Part shown: one piece after another, positions 1 through 9,471 of the stretch
Layout of the letters: each line of letters begins with the position of its first letter
Numbering within the stretch: the first letter of the stretch is position 1
Assembly: GCF_900626285.1 (NCBI RefSeq)
Contig: NZ_LR131147.1
Span: 2,519,051-2,583,050 of the forward strand
Reading direction: 5' to 3'
From: Intestinimonas massiliensis (ex Afouda et al. 2020)
GTDB lineage: Bacteria; Bacillota; Clostridia; Oscillospirales; Oscillospiraceae
Length of the DNA: 64,000 nt
Position numbers and translations under genes: made by a program
Notes under the pieces: model-generated
Seen by the model: the letters and a program-made list of their open reading frames with translations, nothing else
Told to the model about the DNA's origin: nothing
The model's database searches: none

Positions 1-608
1 GCCGGACAGATCGGTGAAGGGCATGGTCTTCTGTGTGGTTACCACAAAGGTGCTCAAATGGGTGATCTTCACCTACATGCTCAGTTTCCCGTTTTGCTTG
101 ATGCAGGTTCCGGAAACAGTTTCTTTGGAGCCGTCGGCCCTGAGTGCGATCACCTTGTAAGTCTCGCCGGAGACAAAGGCGGAGCCAGTCACCGGAATGG
201 TGACGGTCAAGGATTTTCCGTCAAAAGTGGTAAGTTCCTTTTTGCCGGAGGTAATGGTCACTTCCACTACTATCGCGTCTTCCAACTGGGAAGCGCTTAC
301 CTGCTCCTTGACATCCTCAGGTTTCTTGGCTTCCACTGTGATCGTCACGGTGCTGCCGCCGGCCTGCCGGGCAATGGCGTCCAGAGCGGCGTTGGGAATG
401 GACACGCTGCCCACACCGGTCTGCACTTCCAGGGCCGCGTCGGTGTTCTTGACCACGTCCTTCAGGGACTGGGTGGAAACTTCCGTCATCACCTTTTTGG
501 CCTCGCCGGTGACCTGAGGCGCAATAACAATGGCGCTGCTGCCCTCGGTCTTGGCCGTAGCGATACCATGACAAACACCAGCAGCAGGCTCAATACTCGT
601 TTCTTCAT
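1..608 (-). pseudogene. SLH-type surface protein, broken (frameshift plus amber stop), runs off the left edge
   Basis: Seen: a good ribosome site (GGAGG) precedes ATG at 608 and a lipophilic leader MKKRVLSLLLVFVMV. The coding potential then jumps to another frame near 565-572, continuing IATAKTEGSSAIVIAPQ and a Ser/Thr/Val-rich extracellular domain of about 150 residues. At 73-75 an in-frame TAG follows KQNGKLSM, yet the same frame stays open beyond it as VKITHLSTFVVTTQKT and then MPFTDLSG, the usual opening of an SLH repeat. Known: SLH repeats anchor proteins non-covalently to wall polymers. Inference: a secreted SLH protein inactivated by at least one frameshift and one nonsense change; the SLH repeats lie outside the window. 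TAG is a normal stop elsewhere here (for example the SDR gene), so recoding is unlikely. A sequencing error could explain one lesion but hardly both. It lies downstream of a cobalamin riboswitch at 735-920. Confidence 0.75.
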
Positions 609-734
609 ATTTCCTCCGTCTCTCCTTTCGAGTGTTGCTCTGCCAGGACATAAAAAATGCCGTGACAGATCCCAATGATCGCCACAGCCGTGTTCCCATG
701 GTCGGGTCGCATTTCGACGACCCTTTGCATTCCT

Positions 735-920
735 TGTAGGTCTTCTGACTTGCGCTTCCGGAGAAATTCCCCACAACGCCGGATCTGCCTTCCCAGGTCT
801 CCCCAGTGACTGACTTTCGTCAACGATCCGGTGTCTCGGCGCTTACAGCGGCGGTTACCGTTCGGGACTTGCACCCGATTCCCTTGTTCATCCCTCCCTC
901 TGCTTCCGCCGAGACAGGGC
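735..920 (-). ncRNA. Cobalamin riboswitch 1 (class I)
   Basis: Read on the minus strand from about 920 to 735 the RNA carries the cobalamin aptamer landmarks in order: ACAAGGGAA, GGGTG-CA-AGTCCC, CCGCCGCTGTAA, an ACTGGGGAGACCTGGGAAGG stretch and AAGTCAGAAGACCTAC. The next start codon on that strand is the broken SLH gene at 608. The segment between (610-735) contains a GGGTCG/CGACCC hairpin around 700-724 that may be part of the expression platform. No strong promoter was seen just upstream, so transcription could also read through from the gene ending at 945. Confidence 0.88.
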
Positions 921-944
921 CACAACAAATGCTCTATTTACTTG

Positions 945-1523
945 TCAGTTATCCATCTTCGCCTCCTGCCATTTCTCAAAATGCTCCGCGGCGGCAATTA
1001 CGTTCTCCCACGAACGGAATCGCTCACAGAGGATCTTCGCCTGCGGTACATCACGTTTGCGCGGCGGGTATCCAAGGCGGCATCTGCGGCGGGTCACATC
1101 CTCCAGAGCACCGCAGATCTCCGGCTCCTCCGCCAGCATCTGTGACCAATCCGGCATAATCAAATCCGGTGTTGGTAATCGCCGCATCCCGGCTGCCCGC
1201 AGTGCGCCTGGCCAGGTACCAAACCGCGCTTTCAGGTAGATGCGATACAGAGAAAAGACCTCATCCTGTGTGGGCGCACGTCCCAGGCGTGACGCCGCAT
1301 CGTGCAGAACAGCCAGCAAATCCTCGTCGGAATAACTGGCATAGACCGCCCTGCCAAGCCCACTGGACAGCGTAAGAGATGTATAAGGGTGCTTTTCGCC
1401 GTTGTCTGCGTACTCTGGTGGAGCTTGCTGTGCCCATTTCTGTATCAAATTGCGGTATTGTTCTGCCTCTTGCGGCGTAAGTCTAGCTGGGCGAGCCTGC
1501 CTTCGCTTGCTGACGGTCTTCAC
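945..1523 (-). CDS. Small protein with homing-endonuclease-associated (HNH_repeat-like) repeats
   Basis: About 192 residues from a GTG at 1523 preceded by GGAAGGGGG. The frame is open further upstream, but that extension would have to translate a perfect terminator hairpin and a riboswitch, so I reject it. Residues about 75-120 read RLGRAPTQDEV, then LKARFGTWPGALRAAGM, and a second, weaker copy near the C-terminus reads LGYPPRKRDV, then CERFRSWENVIAAAEH. This matches the pattern of the homing-endonuclease-associated repeat, a small helical DNA-binding module. No HNH nuclease motif is visible, so it may be a DNA-binding protein rather than a nuclease. It is preceded by a terminator and a compact cobalamin-riboswitch-like RNA, so expression is probably corrinoid-controlled. 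Function unknown; family call moderately sure. Confidence 0.6.
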   Translation of the reverse strand: MKTVSKRRQARPARLTPQEAEQYRNLIQKWAQQAPPEYADNGEKHPYTSLTLSSGLGRAVYASYSDEDLLAVLHDAASRLGRAPTQDEVFSLYRIYLKARFGTWPGALRAAGMRRLPTPDLIMPDWSQMLAEEPEICGALEDVTRRRCRLGYPPRKRDVPQAKILCERFRSWENVIAAAEHFEKWQEAKMDN

Positions 1524-1565
1524 CCCCCTTCCAGTTTCGGGATCTGCTGCCGGCTCAGAAAACAA

Positions 1566-1597
1566 AAAGCCGGCAGACAATGGTGTCTGCCGGTAAA
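1566..1597 (-). terminator. Intrinsic terminator / expression platform after riboswitch 2
   Basis: Perfect stem GCCGGCAGAC/GTCTGCCGGT with a short loop; on the minus strand it is followed by CTTTTTG. It lies between the riboswitch-like RNA at 1731-1841 and the start codon at 1523, the position of a regulated terminator. Confidence 0.8.
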
Positions 1598-1605
1598 AAG
1601 CAGAT

Positions 1606-1711
1606 ATCCATTGCCGATCCCTGCAAATAGAGTTTTTGTACATTAAAAATGTACAAAAACCCAAGCCATCTCCAAACATGGACATGGCTGCAAAAATCGG
1701 CAATGGATACC
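1606..1711. repeat. Nested palindromic element (candidate structured RNA or MITE-like)
   Basis: The outer arms TATCCATTGCCGAT (about 1606-1619) and ATCGGCAATGGATA (about 1696-1709) are perfect inverted copies. Inside them GTTTTTGTACAT and ATGTACAAAAAC form a second perfect stem around 1630-1658, and a shorter AGCCAT/ATGGCT stem lies at about 1663-1690. The whole sits in the leader between the cobalamin aptamer and the terminator. It could be a folded leader RNA domain or a small dispersed palindromic element; I cannot tell without searching for copies. Confidence 0.65.
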
Positions 1712-1730
1712 ACCTTGATCAATTACCATG

Positions 1731-1841
1731 GAACAGGCTGACAATCCTGGCTTATGGCCGGAGCCAAATACAGTAGAGGTAAGACTGCGCCGGATTCTCA
1801 CCGGCTTGTCAGTTGGCATATGTCAAGCATATGACCTGTTC
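1731..1841 (-). ncRNA. Cobalamin riboswitch 2 (compact, Cbl-II/AdoCbl-variant-like)
   Basis: On the minus strand the RNA starts just after a consensus promoter. GAACAGG pairs with CCTGTTC (P1), CTGACA with TGTCAG (next stem), GCCGGTGAGAATCCGGC forms the conserved hairpin, and TCTACTGTATTTGG and AAGCCAGGATTGTCAGCC resemble the core and the kissing-arm side. It is much shorter than the other four copies, as expected for compact class II cobalamin aptamers. Subclass not resolved by eye. Confidence 0.72.
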
Positions 1842-1849
1842 ACGAAAAT

Positions 1850-1878
1850 ATTCTATCCGCTTTTTATGACGTTGTCAA
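1850..1878 (-). promoter_or_regulatory. Sigma-A promoter for riboswitch 2
   Basis: TTGACA (1873-1878), a 17-bp spacer, and TAGAAT (1850-1855) on the minus strand. The predicted start near 1843 falls exactly at the 5' strand of the aptamer's P1. Confidence 0.85.
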
Positions 1879-2058
1879 GGGAATCCGAAGACAAGGATAC
1901 CTATGGCAGCCCTTGTCTTCAACTGCCGACTTTTGCCGGGCTGGTTCTTTGGGTCAAACTTGCTGTTTCCTCAGGATCGGACTTCCGGGATCCACAGCTG
2001 GGGATGCTGTGGATCCCGGAGATCCTTGAGAGGGAAGTATGCTTCAACGAGGAGGCAG

Positions 2059-5000
2059 TTACTTTGCCAGTTCCTCGCCAAAACGCATCAGAATCATGGC
2101 CACTTCGGCCCGAGTAGCGGTGCCTTGCGGCACAATAGTGGTTGCGGTACGCCCGGTGATCAGCCCCTCCGCGTATGCCCAGCGCAGAGCCTCAACTGCC
2201 CAGTCGCTGGCGTTCCCGGCGTCAGTGAATGCCGAGAGATCACCAGCTGCGGCTGTATCATGCTTCATAAACTTGGCGTAACGGTAAAGCATAACGACCA
2301 GCTGCTCCCTGGTGATACTGTCAGTGCCACCGAACAGACCATTTCCGTAACCTGTGACGATGCCGTTCCCATTGGCCCAGGCTACGGCGTTAGTATACCA
2401 GGTATCCGGCGCCACATCGGTGAAGGCCGGGGCTTTACCGTCTCCGGCGGGCGAGCCCGCCAGGCGGTACAGCACGGCAGCCAGCATGGCGCGGCTCATC
2501 TCCGCGTCAGGGGAGAAGGTTGTTGTACTGGTGCCGTTGAACAGGCCGTTTTTATAGACGTACTGAACCGCCTCAAAATACCAGGCATCCTTATCCACAT
2601 CCGTGAAAGGCAGACCGGCATCCAGAGCCGCGAAAGCCGCCTCAGCCTCTGTCAGTACGTTGTAGTTGCGAACCAGCTTCTTCTGGGTGTCGGTCAAGGC
2701 ATCATATGCTTTCCGGGCCGCTTTGATCTTATCGCCGCTGTCCTTGGTAACAGTTCCGATGGCGTTGATGAGTTTTTCCACCGCCTGGGCCGCTTTCTGG
2801 TTATCGTCATAGCCGTGAGTTCCGGGAACTGTATGGTAGTCACCGGTATAGAAGAAGGTGATTTTATCGCCGTCGCTCAGGTAATACTGGTTCAGCGTTA
2901 TCTCCGGCAGTGTACCGTTGACACGGTACATCCAACCACTGCCTTCGCCATGCTCCAGTTCGGAAAGGGTAACGCCGTTGGAATCCGTCACAGCGCTGAC
3001 ATAGGAGCCGCTGCCCTCATAGCGATATCCCGCCTCACGCAAGGCCGCCTGCAGCGCATCCCACGCCGTCCAGTCCTGACTACCGCTGCCGGTAAAGGTG
3101 TATGCGCTTAAATCAGCAAAGTTTTCGAAGCCGCCGCCGCTGACAGAAACCGTAGCCTGAATCTGTTCCGGCTGGGGATTCGGATTCTCTCCGCCCTTGG
3201 TTCCCTTTACTGTTACCGTCACAGAAACCGGGCGTTTATAGAACTGTTCAAACTGCGCGTAAGCCGGATTGCTGCCAAATTTCTCCCAGTATTTCCCGTA
3301 TGCGCTGTGGGTCAGGACACTGTCCAGCGTAACCTTTGTGTCGTACTCCGGGCGGGTGACCAGGAGATTTTCGCAGGCGATGACGGTGGGACGGCTGGAG
3401 CGATACTCCCGCCACGGCTGGGCGTTCATCGGGTCGTAACCCGGCAGATCATCCACTTCCGCTCCGCCGAAGGTCAGGTTGATCGCGCCGTAGATATACT
3501 GCGGCTGCCCCTGGTCGCCCTTTAAAACTTCCGCAAACGGTTCCAGATTCTCTGTCACCTGGGTCTTATCCGTATTCTTGCCGCGGATGCCGTTCCAGTA
3601 GGCGTTCTCCGTACAGACGCTGTCCATGAACGCCGCAGCGGAGTTGATTTCATCCTCTGTCAACGGCTGCACGGTCAGGGAAAACGTCTTCTCTCCCAGC
3701 AGGGCATTGTTGCGGCGATCCAGAATTCGCACCGTATAAGACACATCCACAGCAGGGTTGCCGGGCAGCGGGCGGTAGACCACAGCGTGGTAGCCGCTGA
3801 ATTCCAGCACATCGGTGTTGCTGCTGGTCATGGTCACTTTCTGATTATAGCGATCCGGCAGAATACCGGCGGACTCCAGCTGGCCGGGTGTGGGCATTTG
3901 CAGATCTGCGGTAACCTGGGTGGGAGTCACAGGCGTCTCTTTGTCCACAAAGTCCCGCAGCAGGGAGGGATACTTCTCCAGAGCCTCGTTGATCTGAGCG
4001 GACTGATCCACATCATTGGGTGCCACTGTAATAACGAATTTTCGAATGGCAGCGTACCAGTCCTGTACAGCGCCTTCAGCAGTTGCCTCCTGAATCATGT
4101 AGTCATCCAGGCGGTTGAACCGGGCTGTGGCGATCAGCGGGAAGGTAACCGGATCGCCACCGAACGGCGGGCGGTTGAGCGTAGCGGTATAGGATCCATC
4201 CGGGTTTGTCTGCACCGTCAGCGCATCCGTGTCGGTAGACGACCACTGAATGCGCACATCGCCGTAGGTATCCAACCGTGTGGGAAGGATCAGGCCTTTG
4301 TCCACCTGGCCGTCTACGGTGACCGTGTACCACCAGCCCTCGTCCTGGGTCACTGTGGCGGTATTGGTGTTCTCGCCCCGAATCTGCTCCCAGGTGATGG
4401 AGTTTACTGCACGGGAGAGATAGTCTTCGAGATAGTCATTTGCCCAGCCGATGTGAACTGTCATCGACACCTGTACGGACTGGTCGCCCAGCAGCAGCCG
4501 GAAGGTCACATCACGATAGAGCGCATAGTTGATGCCCAGGCCGCCTTCATCCCTGTAATAGGTGATCGTACCATCGTTGGCCAGGTAGCTGCCAGCCTGA
4601 GGCAAGACTTTGGTGCCGGGCGCAACAAACTCCACTTTTATGGCACGGGGGTCATCATCATATCTATACTGGGCCATATCCACCGGGTAATCCTTTCGGA
4701 GCAGATACTGTTCCATGGCCTGGCGGATGTTGGTGTGGCCGTAAGCCTCCAGGGGCTGGATGAACGTACCGCCGGACTGGGCCTCGCCACGGATCCCCTC
4801 CAGGGTCTCCAGATCCTGCGCGCCCTGGGACCAGAGAACCAGCCGGAATTCCTTCTGCTTGGAGGCTTCTCCCTTTTTTACCTGGGCGGTCAGGGTGATT
4901 TCCAGCTTGCCGTTTTCCGGAAGGGTGAGCGCACCGTCAGGCAGTGAAATACCGCCCTCCGGCGATGTCGTCCAGGTGATGGCACTGCCATGCTCGCCCT

Positions 5001-8000
5001 GTCCGGGCAGTTTCAGGGTGAGGGCATTCCGGATCTGGTAGATACCCTGGCTGTCGGCGGAGAGAGTCTTGCCGTCTGTTGTTTGCAGGTTCAGCGCCGC
5101 CAGATCCGCCGCCGCGTCCTCCTCATCGGTGCTCACCACCGGCGCGCTGCCGCCCTGCCAGCTGAGGATGGGGAAGCCGCTGTTGACCCCGTCGGTATCC
5201 ATATGGAAGGCGCTGCCCAGTTCGTAGGCAAAGGCGTCGGTTCGCATCTCGTCAGCGCTGATTGCCTTGGTATCAGGCGCAGTGGACGCGGTATTGTCGG
5301 CAACGGCGGGAATGGATCCGTTGGGAAGGAAGAAGGTATTCTCCACCGTGCCCGCATTGGTGCCGATCACAAGGCCGATGCCATTCTCAGGGCCGGTGAC
5401 CGTGCCGGAGAAATAGGCATTTCGCAGCGTGCCGTCCGCATACAGGGTACCCACCAGACCGCCCAGGGCGGAGTTGGTATCGCGGCTGGAATCGGCCCAG
5501 ACGCTTCCCGTGGCGTAGCAGTTTTCAATGATGCCGTAGGCATAGCCGGCAATGAAACCGGTATGCAATGCGGTATTATACGACGCGGTATTGTTCTTGA
5601 GCTCCGCCGAAACAGCGCAGCCGCGGATGCTGCTGCCTTTCTGCGCTCGGCCGGCGATGGCGCCCAGACTGACAGAACCATAGGAGGGGCCGTAGTTCGT
5701 GACACTGCCCTCAAAAGCGCAGTTTTCCACAGTTCCCGAAAGCGTGCTGACAATGCCGCCCAGGTGACCGCTGCCGGTAATGCTGCCCATTACCACAAGA
5801 TTTTTGACGGTTCCATTTGCGTCCACTGAGTCAAAGAGCGGCGCGGTGACGCCGGAGATTACATGCCCGCCGCCGTCCAGAGTTCCGGCAAATTGCTTGA
5901 TGCCGGTCCAGGGCTTTCCGTTGAGATTGATATTGGCAGTCAGTTGACCCTTAAGGCCGGTTTCGCTCTCTGTCTGCTGGGCAAACCAGGCCAACTCCGC
6001 CGCACTGCCGATCTGGTAGACGCCTTCTGCCTGCGTGGGCTCGGTCACAGCTGTGCCGTCCCAGCCCTCACCGGCATCCGTCAGGGCGCTCACTTCGATG
6101 GTGCGTTCCTCCGTCAGCGTAAAGCTGCCGCGGCTGGGCAGGCAGTTCGTCTTGGCGACTTCATAAGAGTAAGTCTCTCCGGCAGGCAGGGTAAACACAT
6201 TTCCCTGACGGAAGGCATCCATGCTGCCGGCGGTGGGGTGCGTTACCGCAAGGGAAGCGCCCTCCGGCATCCGGAAGGTCACCTTGCAAGTCGGAAGTTT
6301 GTTCAGAGAGACGGTCACGCTGCTCTGGTCGGGAATCGAAAAGCTGCCCTGGGTCGTCTCGTATCCGAAAGCCGAGGCGGTATATTTATACGCGCCCTCC
6401 GGCAGAAGATAGGTGCCGTCACTCTGGGGCGCAACGGTCTCTCCCTTGGAATTGCGCACCGTAAAGGCACCGCCCTCCGGCAGGTCGGTATAGGTCAGCG
6501 GGTACAGAGCGGTCACACGGAAATTCTTAAGGCAAACCCCATCACTGCCTTCATTTCCACCGCTGTCCTTTTCATATTGAAAGGTCAGGGAGTCGCCGGC
6601 GGCTACGGAAACAGCGAACTCCGTCCATTCCCCATTGCCGCTGGCAGTGATCAACGTGTCCGTCCCATGCTTCAGCGTGAATTTGTCATACTTTTCTTCC
6701 GAAGACACCCGATAGGCAAAATCCAGCCGGGCAGCCTGGGAGAAGGTAAGGGTCATGATGGCGGACGAACTGCTCTTTCCGGCATTATCGGATATCAGCC
6801 CACCGTCCTGCTCCGTGTCCCGGACAAAGCCGTAGCGTGTGCCGTTCTCGGCGGTTATGGCAGGAGAAATAGCCTTAAAGTAGTCGGAAAGTGTCCACTG
6901 GTGTTCCAGCGTCACCGGGACGGTGACCGCGTCCTCCCTTACTGTAAAGGAACCGCTGGCCGGCTCACAGCCCTCGCAGCTGATCGTGTAGGTGTATTCG
7001 CCGGCCGGCAGCTGATACACATTGGCCTCGTCTCCGCTGTGGGCGACCGGTTCCCCCTGGAAGAGGACGCTGATCATATGCGGCGCGGAAATGTCCTCCG
7101 GACGGGTAACCTGGAATGTGACGGCTTGCCGGGTGCTGGCATCCAGCGTCACCGTCTCCGTCACGTCAGCACCGTGTACGGTGATCTGCCCCGTCCGCTC
7201 CGCATAGCCAAAGCAGGATACCATGTAGTTATATGTGCCGTCGGCCAGCGCATAGACTACCGTTCCGTTGCTGTTGGAGACAGGCGCGATGGCTTCCCCG
7301 CCGCCCCGGGGTGTCAGAACGATCTGGGCATTTTCCGGACTAAGGGTAAATGTCGCGGTATGCAGGGTCTCCAGCGTAAAGCCTTTCAGATAGACGCAGT
7401 CGTTCCCTTTGTCTAAGCTGTAATCCTTGATGTAAGACAATGTGACGGTGTCGCCGCCATTTACATCCAGGGTATGCTCCGTCCAATCCACTTCTCCGCC
7501 GATTTTGGAGCCGCCGTTGATGGACAGGCCATCGCTGGCACTGTAGCTGCTTCCCTCGGACGACACCTTGTACCAGAAGGAAAGGCTGCCCTGGGCAACG
7601 GATTCGTCAATCGTAATGGTCACGGTGACCTGGGAACTGCTCTGCCCCTTGCTGTTGGAGCGGAGAACGCCGTCCTCCTCCACAAACTCCTGACCGGGTT
7701 CTCCTTTATAGCTGGAATTGTGGCTGTACGCCACCTGGGCTTTCCCGGCCAGAGCGTTGAACACAGCGCTGGGGAAGGGCTTCTCCGACACGGTAACCGG
7801 GAATGTTGCGCTGCTTCCGCAATAGGTGACCGTGACCGTCTTCTCCCCGGCTGCCGAGGAATCAAAGCCGCTGACGTCGACGCCCTCGGAGATCTCCCGG
7901 GTGGAGCCGTCGGAGTAGCTGACTTTCACTACAAGGCCGGCAGTGTCCAGTGTGTCTCCGACGTAATAGGCCGTCTTGGCGGGCTGGTTTTTGATTGCGA

Positions 8001-9393
8001 TGCTGGTGACCGTTTTCAGGGAAACCGCCTCAATTTTGCTCTCGGAAAGAGCGATGCTTCCCTGGGCGCTTTCCACATCCGCCGCTTTCGGCATCACCAC
8101 ATAGTCATAGGTCTTGTTTAGGAGCAGCGTATAAGCTCCGTTTTCCCCGGCGGTCATTTCCTGGCCATCCAGCGTCACGGTGATAGTATACTGATCCGCG
8201 CCTTCAACCTGAAAGCTCAGAGTTCCCCACCGGTTGTTATCCAGCCCCAGTGTGATGGGATCTACCCGGATTTCCGCACTGCTGTTGGCCTGCTCTTCGG
8301 AAATGGTAAGTGCTCCGTTCTGGGATGTATAGCCCTCACAGCTGACCGTATAGTTGTAGCTGCCGGCGGCCAGGGCCGCGATTCGCGTCTCCCCCTGGCT
8401 GGAGGAGTACACGACGCTGTCGCTGCTGCGGATGGTCAGCTCAGCATTGGACGGCGCGATGGTAAACACAGCGGAAGCGGTCGAGATCTGCCAGGACAGG
8501 ACCGGATAGTCCCCGGTCTTTACCCGGAAGCCCTCGCCCAACACGGTGGCAAAGTCCGCACCCTTCATCTCCTCCGATGTTTTAGCGGCAACCGTCTGGT
8601 CATTACCATTGATACCGATGGTACAGCTGCTATCCAGATAATAGCAGTTTTCCGATGTGGAATTGTACATCCATCCGGCAATGGCACCAAAATTGGTGGC
8701 CTTTTCCTGCACGGTAATGGCGCCGGTGCTATAACAGTTGTTCAGGCTGCTGCCGCGACCGTAATCATCTCCTGCGTAGCCGACGATACCGCCCAGGTTT
8801 GCACCGGAACGGTTCCGTTGACTGGAAATCTCACCCTGGTTATAGCAGTTGGTAATGGCAGTGGCCTTGGTTTGACCGGCAATGCCGCCAGCGTACTGGT
8901 CAGTTCCGCTGAGCGCCACACTTCCGGTATTGCCGCAGCCGGTGATACTGCCGCCGGTACACTGTCCTGCGATGCCGCCCGCATACTTGCTGCCGGCGGT
9001 GATGGACGCCGTATTCAAACAGTTTTCAATCGTACCGGAGCTGAGGCCCGCGATGCCGCCCACCTGACTGGTACCGCTGACCGAACCGTCAGTAATGACA
9101 TTGCGGACGGTCGCGCCGGAGGACAGCTCAGAAAAGAGCCCCAGCTTGCTGTCGCCGGAGATGGCGAGGGTCACCTTGTGCCCTCCGCCGTCAAAGCTGC
9201 CGCTGAAGGCCTGACCATAGGGGGCGGACACTGTAATGTCACTTGTCAAAATATAATCCCCACCCGGCTCCATGGCGGCAAACTCACCGACGCTGGACAC
9301 CGGCTGCGCCGTACCGGAGGCCAGTGCCGTTGACGGCAGAAGTCCAAGGGTCAGGCACAGCACCAGAAAAAACGAAAGAATCCTTTTTTTCAC
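2059..9393 (-). CDS. Giant SLH-anchored surface protein with GLUG-like repeats, Ig-like domains and DUF4430
   Basis: 2,444 residues from GTG at 9393 (GGAGTGGAG eight bases upstream). The signal peptide is VKKRILSFFLVLCLTLGLLPS, cut near TALASG. In order: GLUG-like Gly-rich repeats (about 100-250; GGIAG, NCYNQG types); an Ig-like Big_3 domain (about 461-537); alternating jelly-roll and PEGA-like modules (about 550-1150; repeated GxYxYTVSC pattern); a second GLUG-like block (about 1175-1315); Ig-like and unassigned domains (about 1400-2050); DUF4430 (about 2075-2185; SGWMYRVNG, YYLSDGDKITFFYTGDY); a helical linker; three SLH repeats (from about 2261, 2321 and 2384; FTDVDKDAWY, FTDVAPDTWY). Known: DUF4430 shares the fold of the transcobalamin/intrinsic-factor C-terminal domain, and SLH repeats bind wall polymer. 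Its leader is a full cobalamin riboswitch plus terminator, so it should be made when corrinoid is scarce. Inference: surface capture of corrinoid or of a corrinoid-carrier complex. Confidence 0.9.
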   Translation of the reverse strand: MKKRILSFFLVLCLTLGLLPSTALASGTAQPVSSVGEFAAMEPGGDYILTSDITVSAPYGQAFSGSFDGGGHKVTLAISGDSKLGLFSELSSGATVRNVITDGSVSGTSQVGGIAGLSSGTIENCLNTASITAGSKYAGGIAGQCTGGSITGCGNTGSVALSGTDQYAGGIAGQTKATAITNCYNQGEISSQRNRSGANLGGIVGYAGDDYGRGSSLNNCYSTGAITVQEKATNFGAIAGWMYNSTSENCYYLDSSCTIGINGNDQTVAAKTSEEMKGADFATVLGEGFRVKTGDYPVLSWQISTASAVFTIAPSNAELTIRSSDSVVYSSSQGETRIAALAAGSYNYTVSCEGYTSQNGALTISEEQANSSAEIRVDPITLGLDNNRWGTLSFQVEGADQYTITVTLDGQEMTAGENGAYTLLLNKTYDYVVMPKAADVESAQGSIALSESKIEAVSLKTVTSIAIKNQPAKTAYYVGDTLDTAGLVVKVSYSDGSTREISEGVDVSGFDSSAAGEKTVTVTYCGSSATFPVTVSEKPFPSAVFNALAGKAQVAYSHNSSYKGEPGQEFVEEDGVLRSNSKGQSSSQVTVTITIDESVAQGSLSFWYKVSSEGSSYSASDGLSINGGSKIGGEVDWTEHTLDVNGGDTVTLSYIKDYSLDKGNDCVYLKGFTLETLHTATFTLSPENAQIVLTPRGGGEAIAPVSNSNGTVVYALADGTYNYMVSCFGYAERTGQITVHGADVTETVTLDASTRQAVTFQVTRPEDISAPHMISVLFQGEPVAHSGDEANVYQLPAGEYTYTISCEGCEPASGSFTVREDAVTVPVTLEHQWTLSDYFKAISPAITAENGTRYGFVRDTEQDGGLISDNAGKSSSSAIMTLTFSQAARLDFAYRVSSEEKYDKFTLKHGTDTLITASGNGEWTEFAVSVAAGDSLTFQYEKDSGGNEGSDGVCLKNFRVTALYPLTYTDLPEGGAFTVRNSKGETVAPQSDGTYLLPEGAYKYTASAFGYETTQGSFSIPDQSSVTVSLNKLPTCKVTFRMPEGASLAVTHPTAGSMDAFRQGNVFTLPAGETYSYEVAKTNCLPSRGSFTLTEERTIEVSALTDAGEGWDGTAVTEPTQAEGVYQIGSAAELAWFAQQTESETGLKGQLTANINLNGKPWTGIKQFAGTLDGGGHVISGVTAPLFDSVDANGTVKNLVVMGSITGSGHLGGIVSTLSGTVENCAFEGSVTNYGPSYGSVSLGAIAGRAQKGSSIRGCAVSAELKNNTASYNTALHTGFIAGYAYGIIENCYATGSVWADSSRDTNSALGGLVGTLYADGTLRNAYFSGTVTGPENGIGLVIGTNAGTVENTFFLPNGSIPAVADNTASTAPDTKAISADEMRTDAFAYELGSAFHMDTDGVNSGFPILSWQGGSAPVVSTDEEDAAADLAALNLQTTDGKTLSADSQGIYQIRNALTLKLPGQGEHGSAITWTTSPEGGISLPDGALTLPENGKLEITLTAQVKKGEASKQKEFRLVLWSQGAQDLETLEGIRGEAQSGGTFIQPLEAYGHTNIRQAMEQYLLRKDYPVDMAQYRYDDDPRAIKVEFVAPGTKVLPQAGSYLANDGTITYYRDEGGLGINYALYRDVTFRLLLGDQSVQVSMTVHIGWANDYLEDYLSRAVNSITWEQIRGENTNTATVTQDEGWWYTVTVDGQVDKGLILPTRLDTYGDVRIQWSSTDTDALTVQTNPDGSYTATLNRPPFGGDPVTFPLIATARFNRLDDYMIQEATAEGAVQDWYAAIRKFVITVAPNDVDQSAQINEALEKYPSLLRDFVDKETPVTPTQVTADLQMPTPGQLESAGILPDRYNQKVTMTSSNTDVLEFSGYHAVVYRPLPGNPAVDVSYTVRILDRRNNALLGEKTFSLTVQPLTEDEINSAAAFMDSVCTENAYWNGIRGKNTDKTQVTENLEPFAEVLKGDQGQPQYIYGAINLTFGGAEVDDLPGYDPMNAQPWREYRSSRPTVIACENLLVTRPEYDTKVTLDSVLTHSAYGKYWEKFGSNPAYAQFEQFYKRPVSVTVTVKGTKGGENPNPQPEQIQATVSVSGGGFENFADLSAYTFTGSGSQDWTAWDALQAALREAGYRYEGSGSYVSAVTDSNGVTLSELEHGEGSGWMYRVNGTLPEITLNQYYLSDGDKITFFYTGDYHTVPGTHGYDDNQKAAQAVEKLINAIGTVTKDSGDKIKAARKAYDALTDTQKKLVRNYNVLTEAEAAFAALDAGLPFTDVDKDAWYFEAVQYVYKNGLFNGTSTTTFSPDAEMSRAMLAAVLYRLAGSPAGDGKAPAFTDVAPDTWYTNAVAWANGNGIVTGYGNGLFGGTDSITREQLVVMLYRYAKFMKHDTAAAGDLSAFTDAGNASDWAVEALRWAYAEGLITGRTATTIVPQGTATRAEVAMILMRFGEELAK

Positions 9394-9471
9394 AAAGCTC
9401 CACTCCTTCAAACCATTTTTATAAAAACTGTTTTCAAAAAACAGGGCTTTTGGAACGGGGCCGTACCTGAC

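Noticed and set aside
1..75. Possible amber-stop recoding (pyrrolysine or suppressor) in the SLH gene
   Set aside because: TAG ends other intact genes here, and the same gene also has an independent frameshift.
58..678. Plus-strand ORF opposite the SLH pseudogene
   Set aside because: His/Gly-rich shadow of a minus-strand coding frame with no ribosome site.
1524..1703. An in-frame 60-residue N-terminal extension (MPIFAAMSMFGDGLG...) of the repeat protein
   Set aside because: It would have to translate a perfect terminator hairpin and the palindromic leader, and has no ribosome site; the GTG at 1523 is better.
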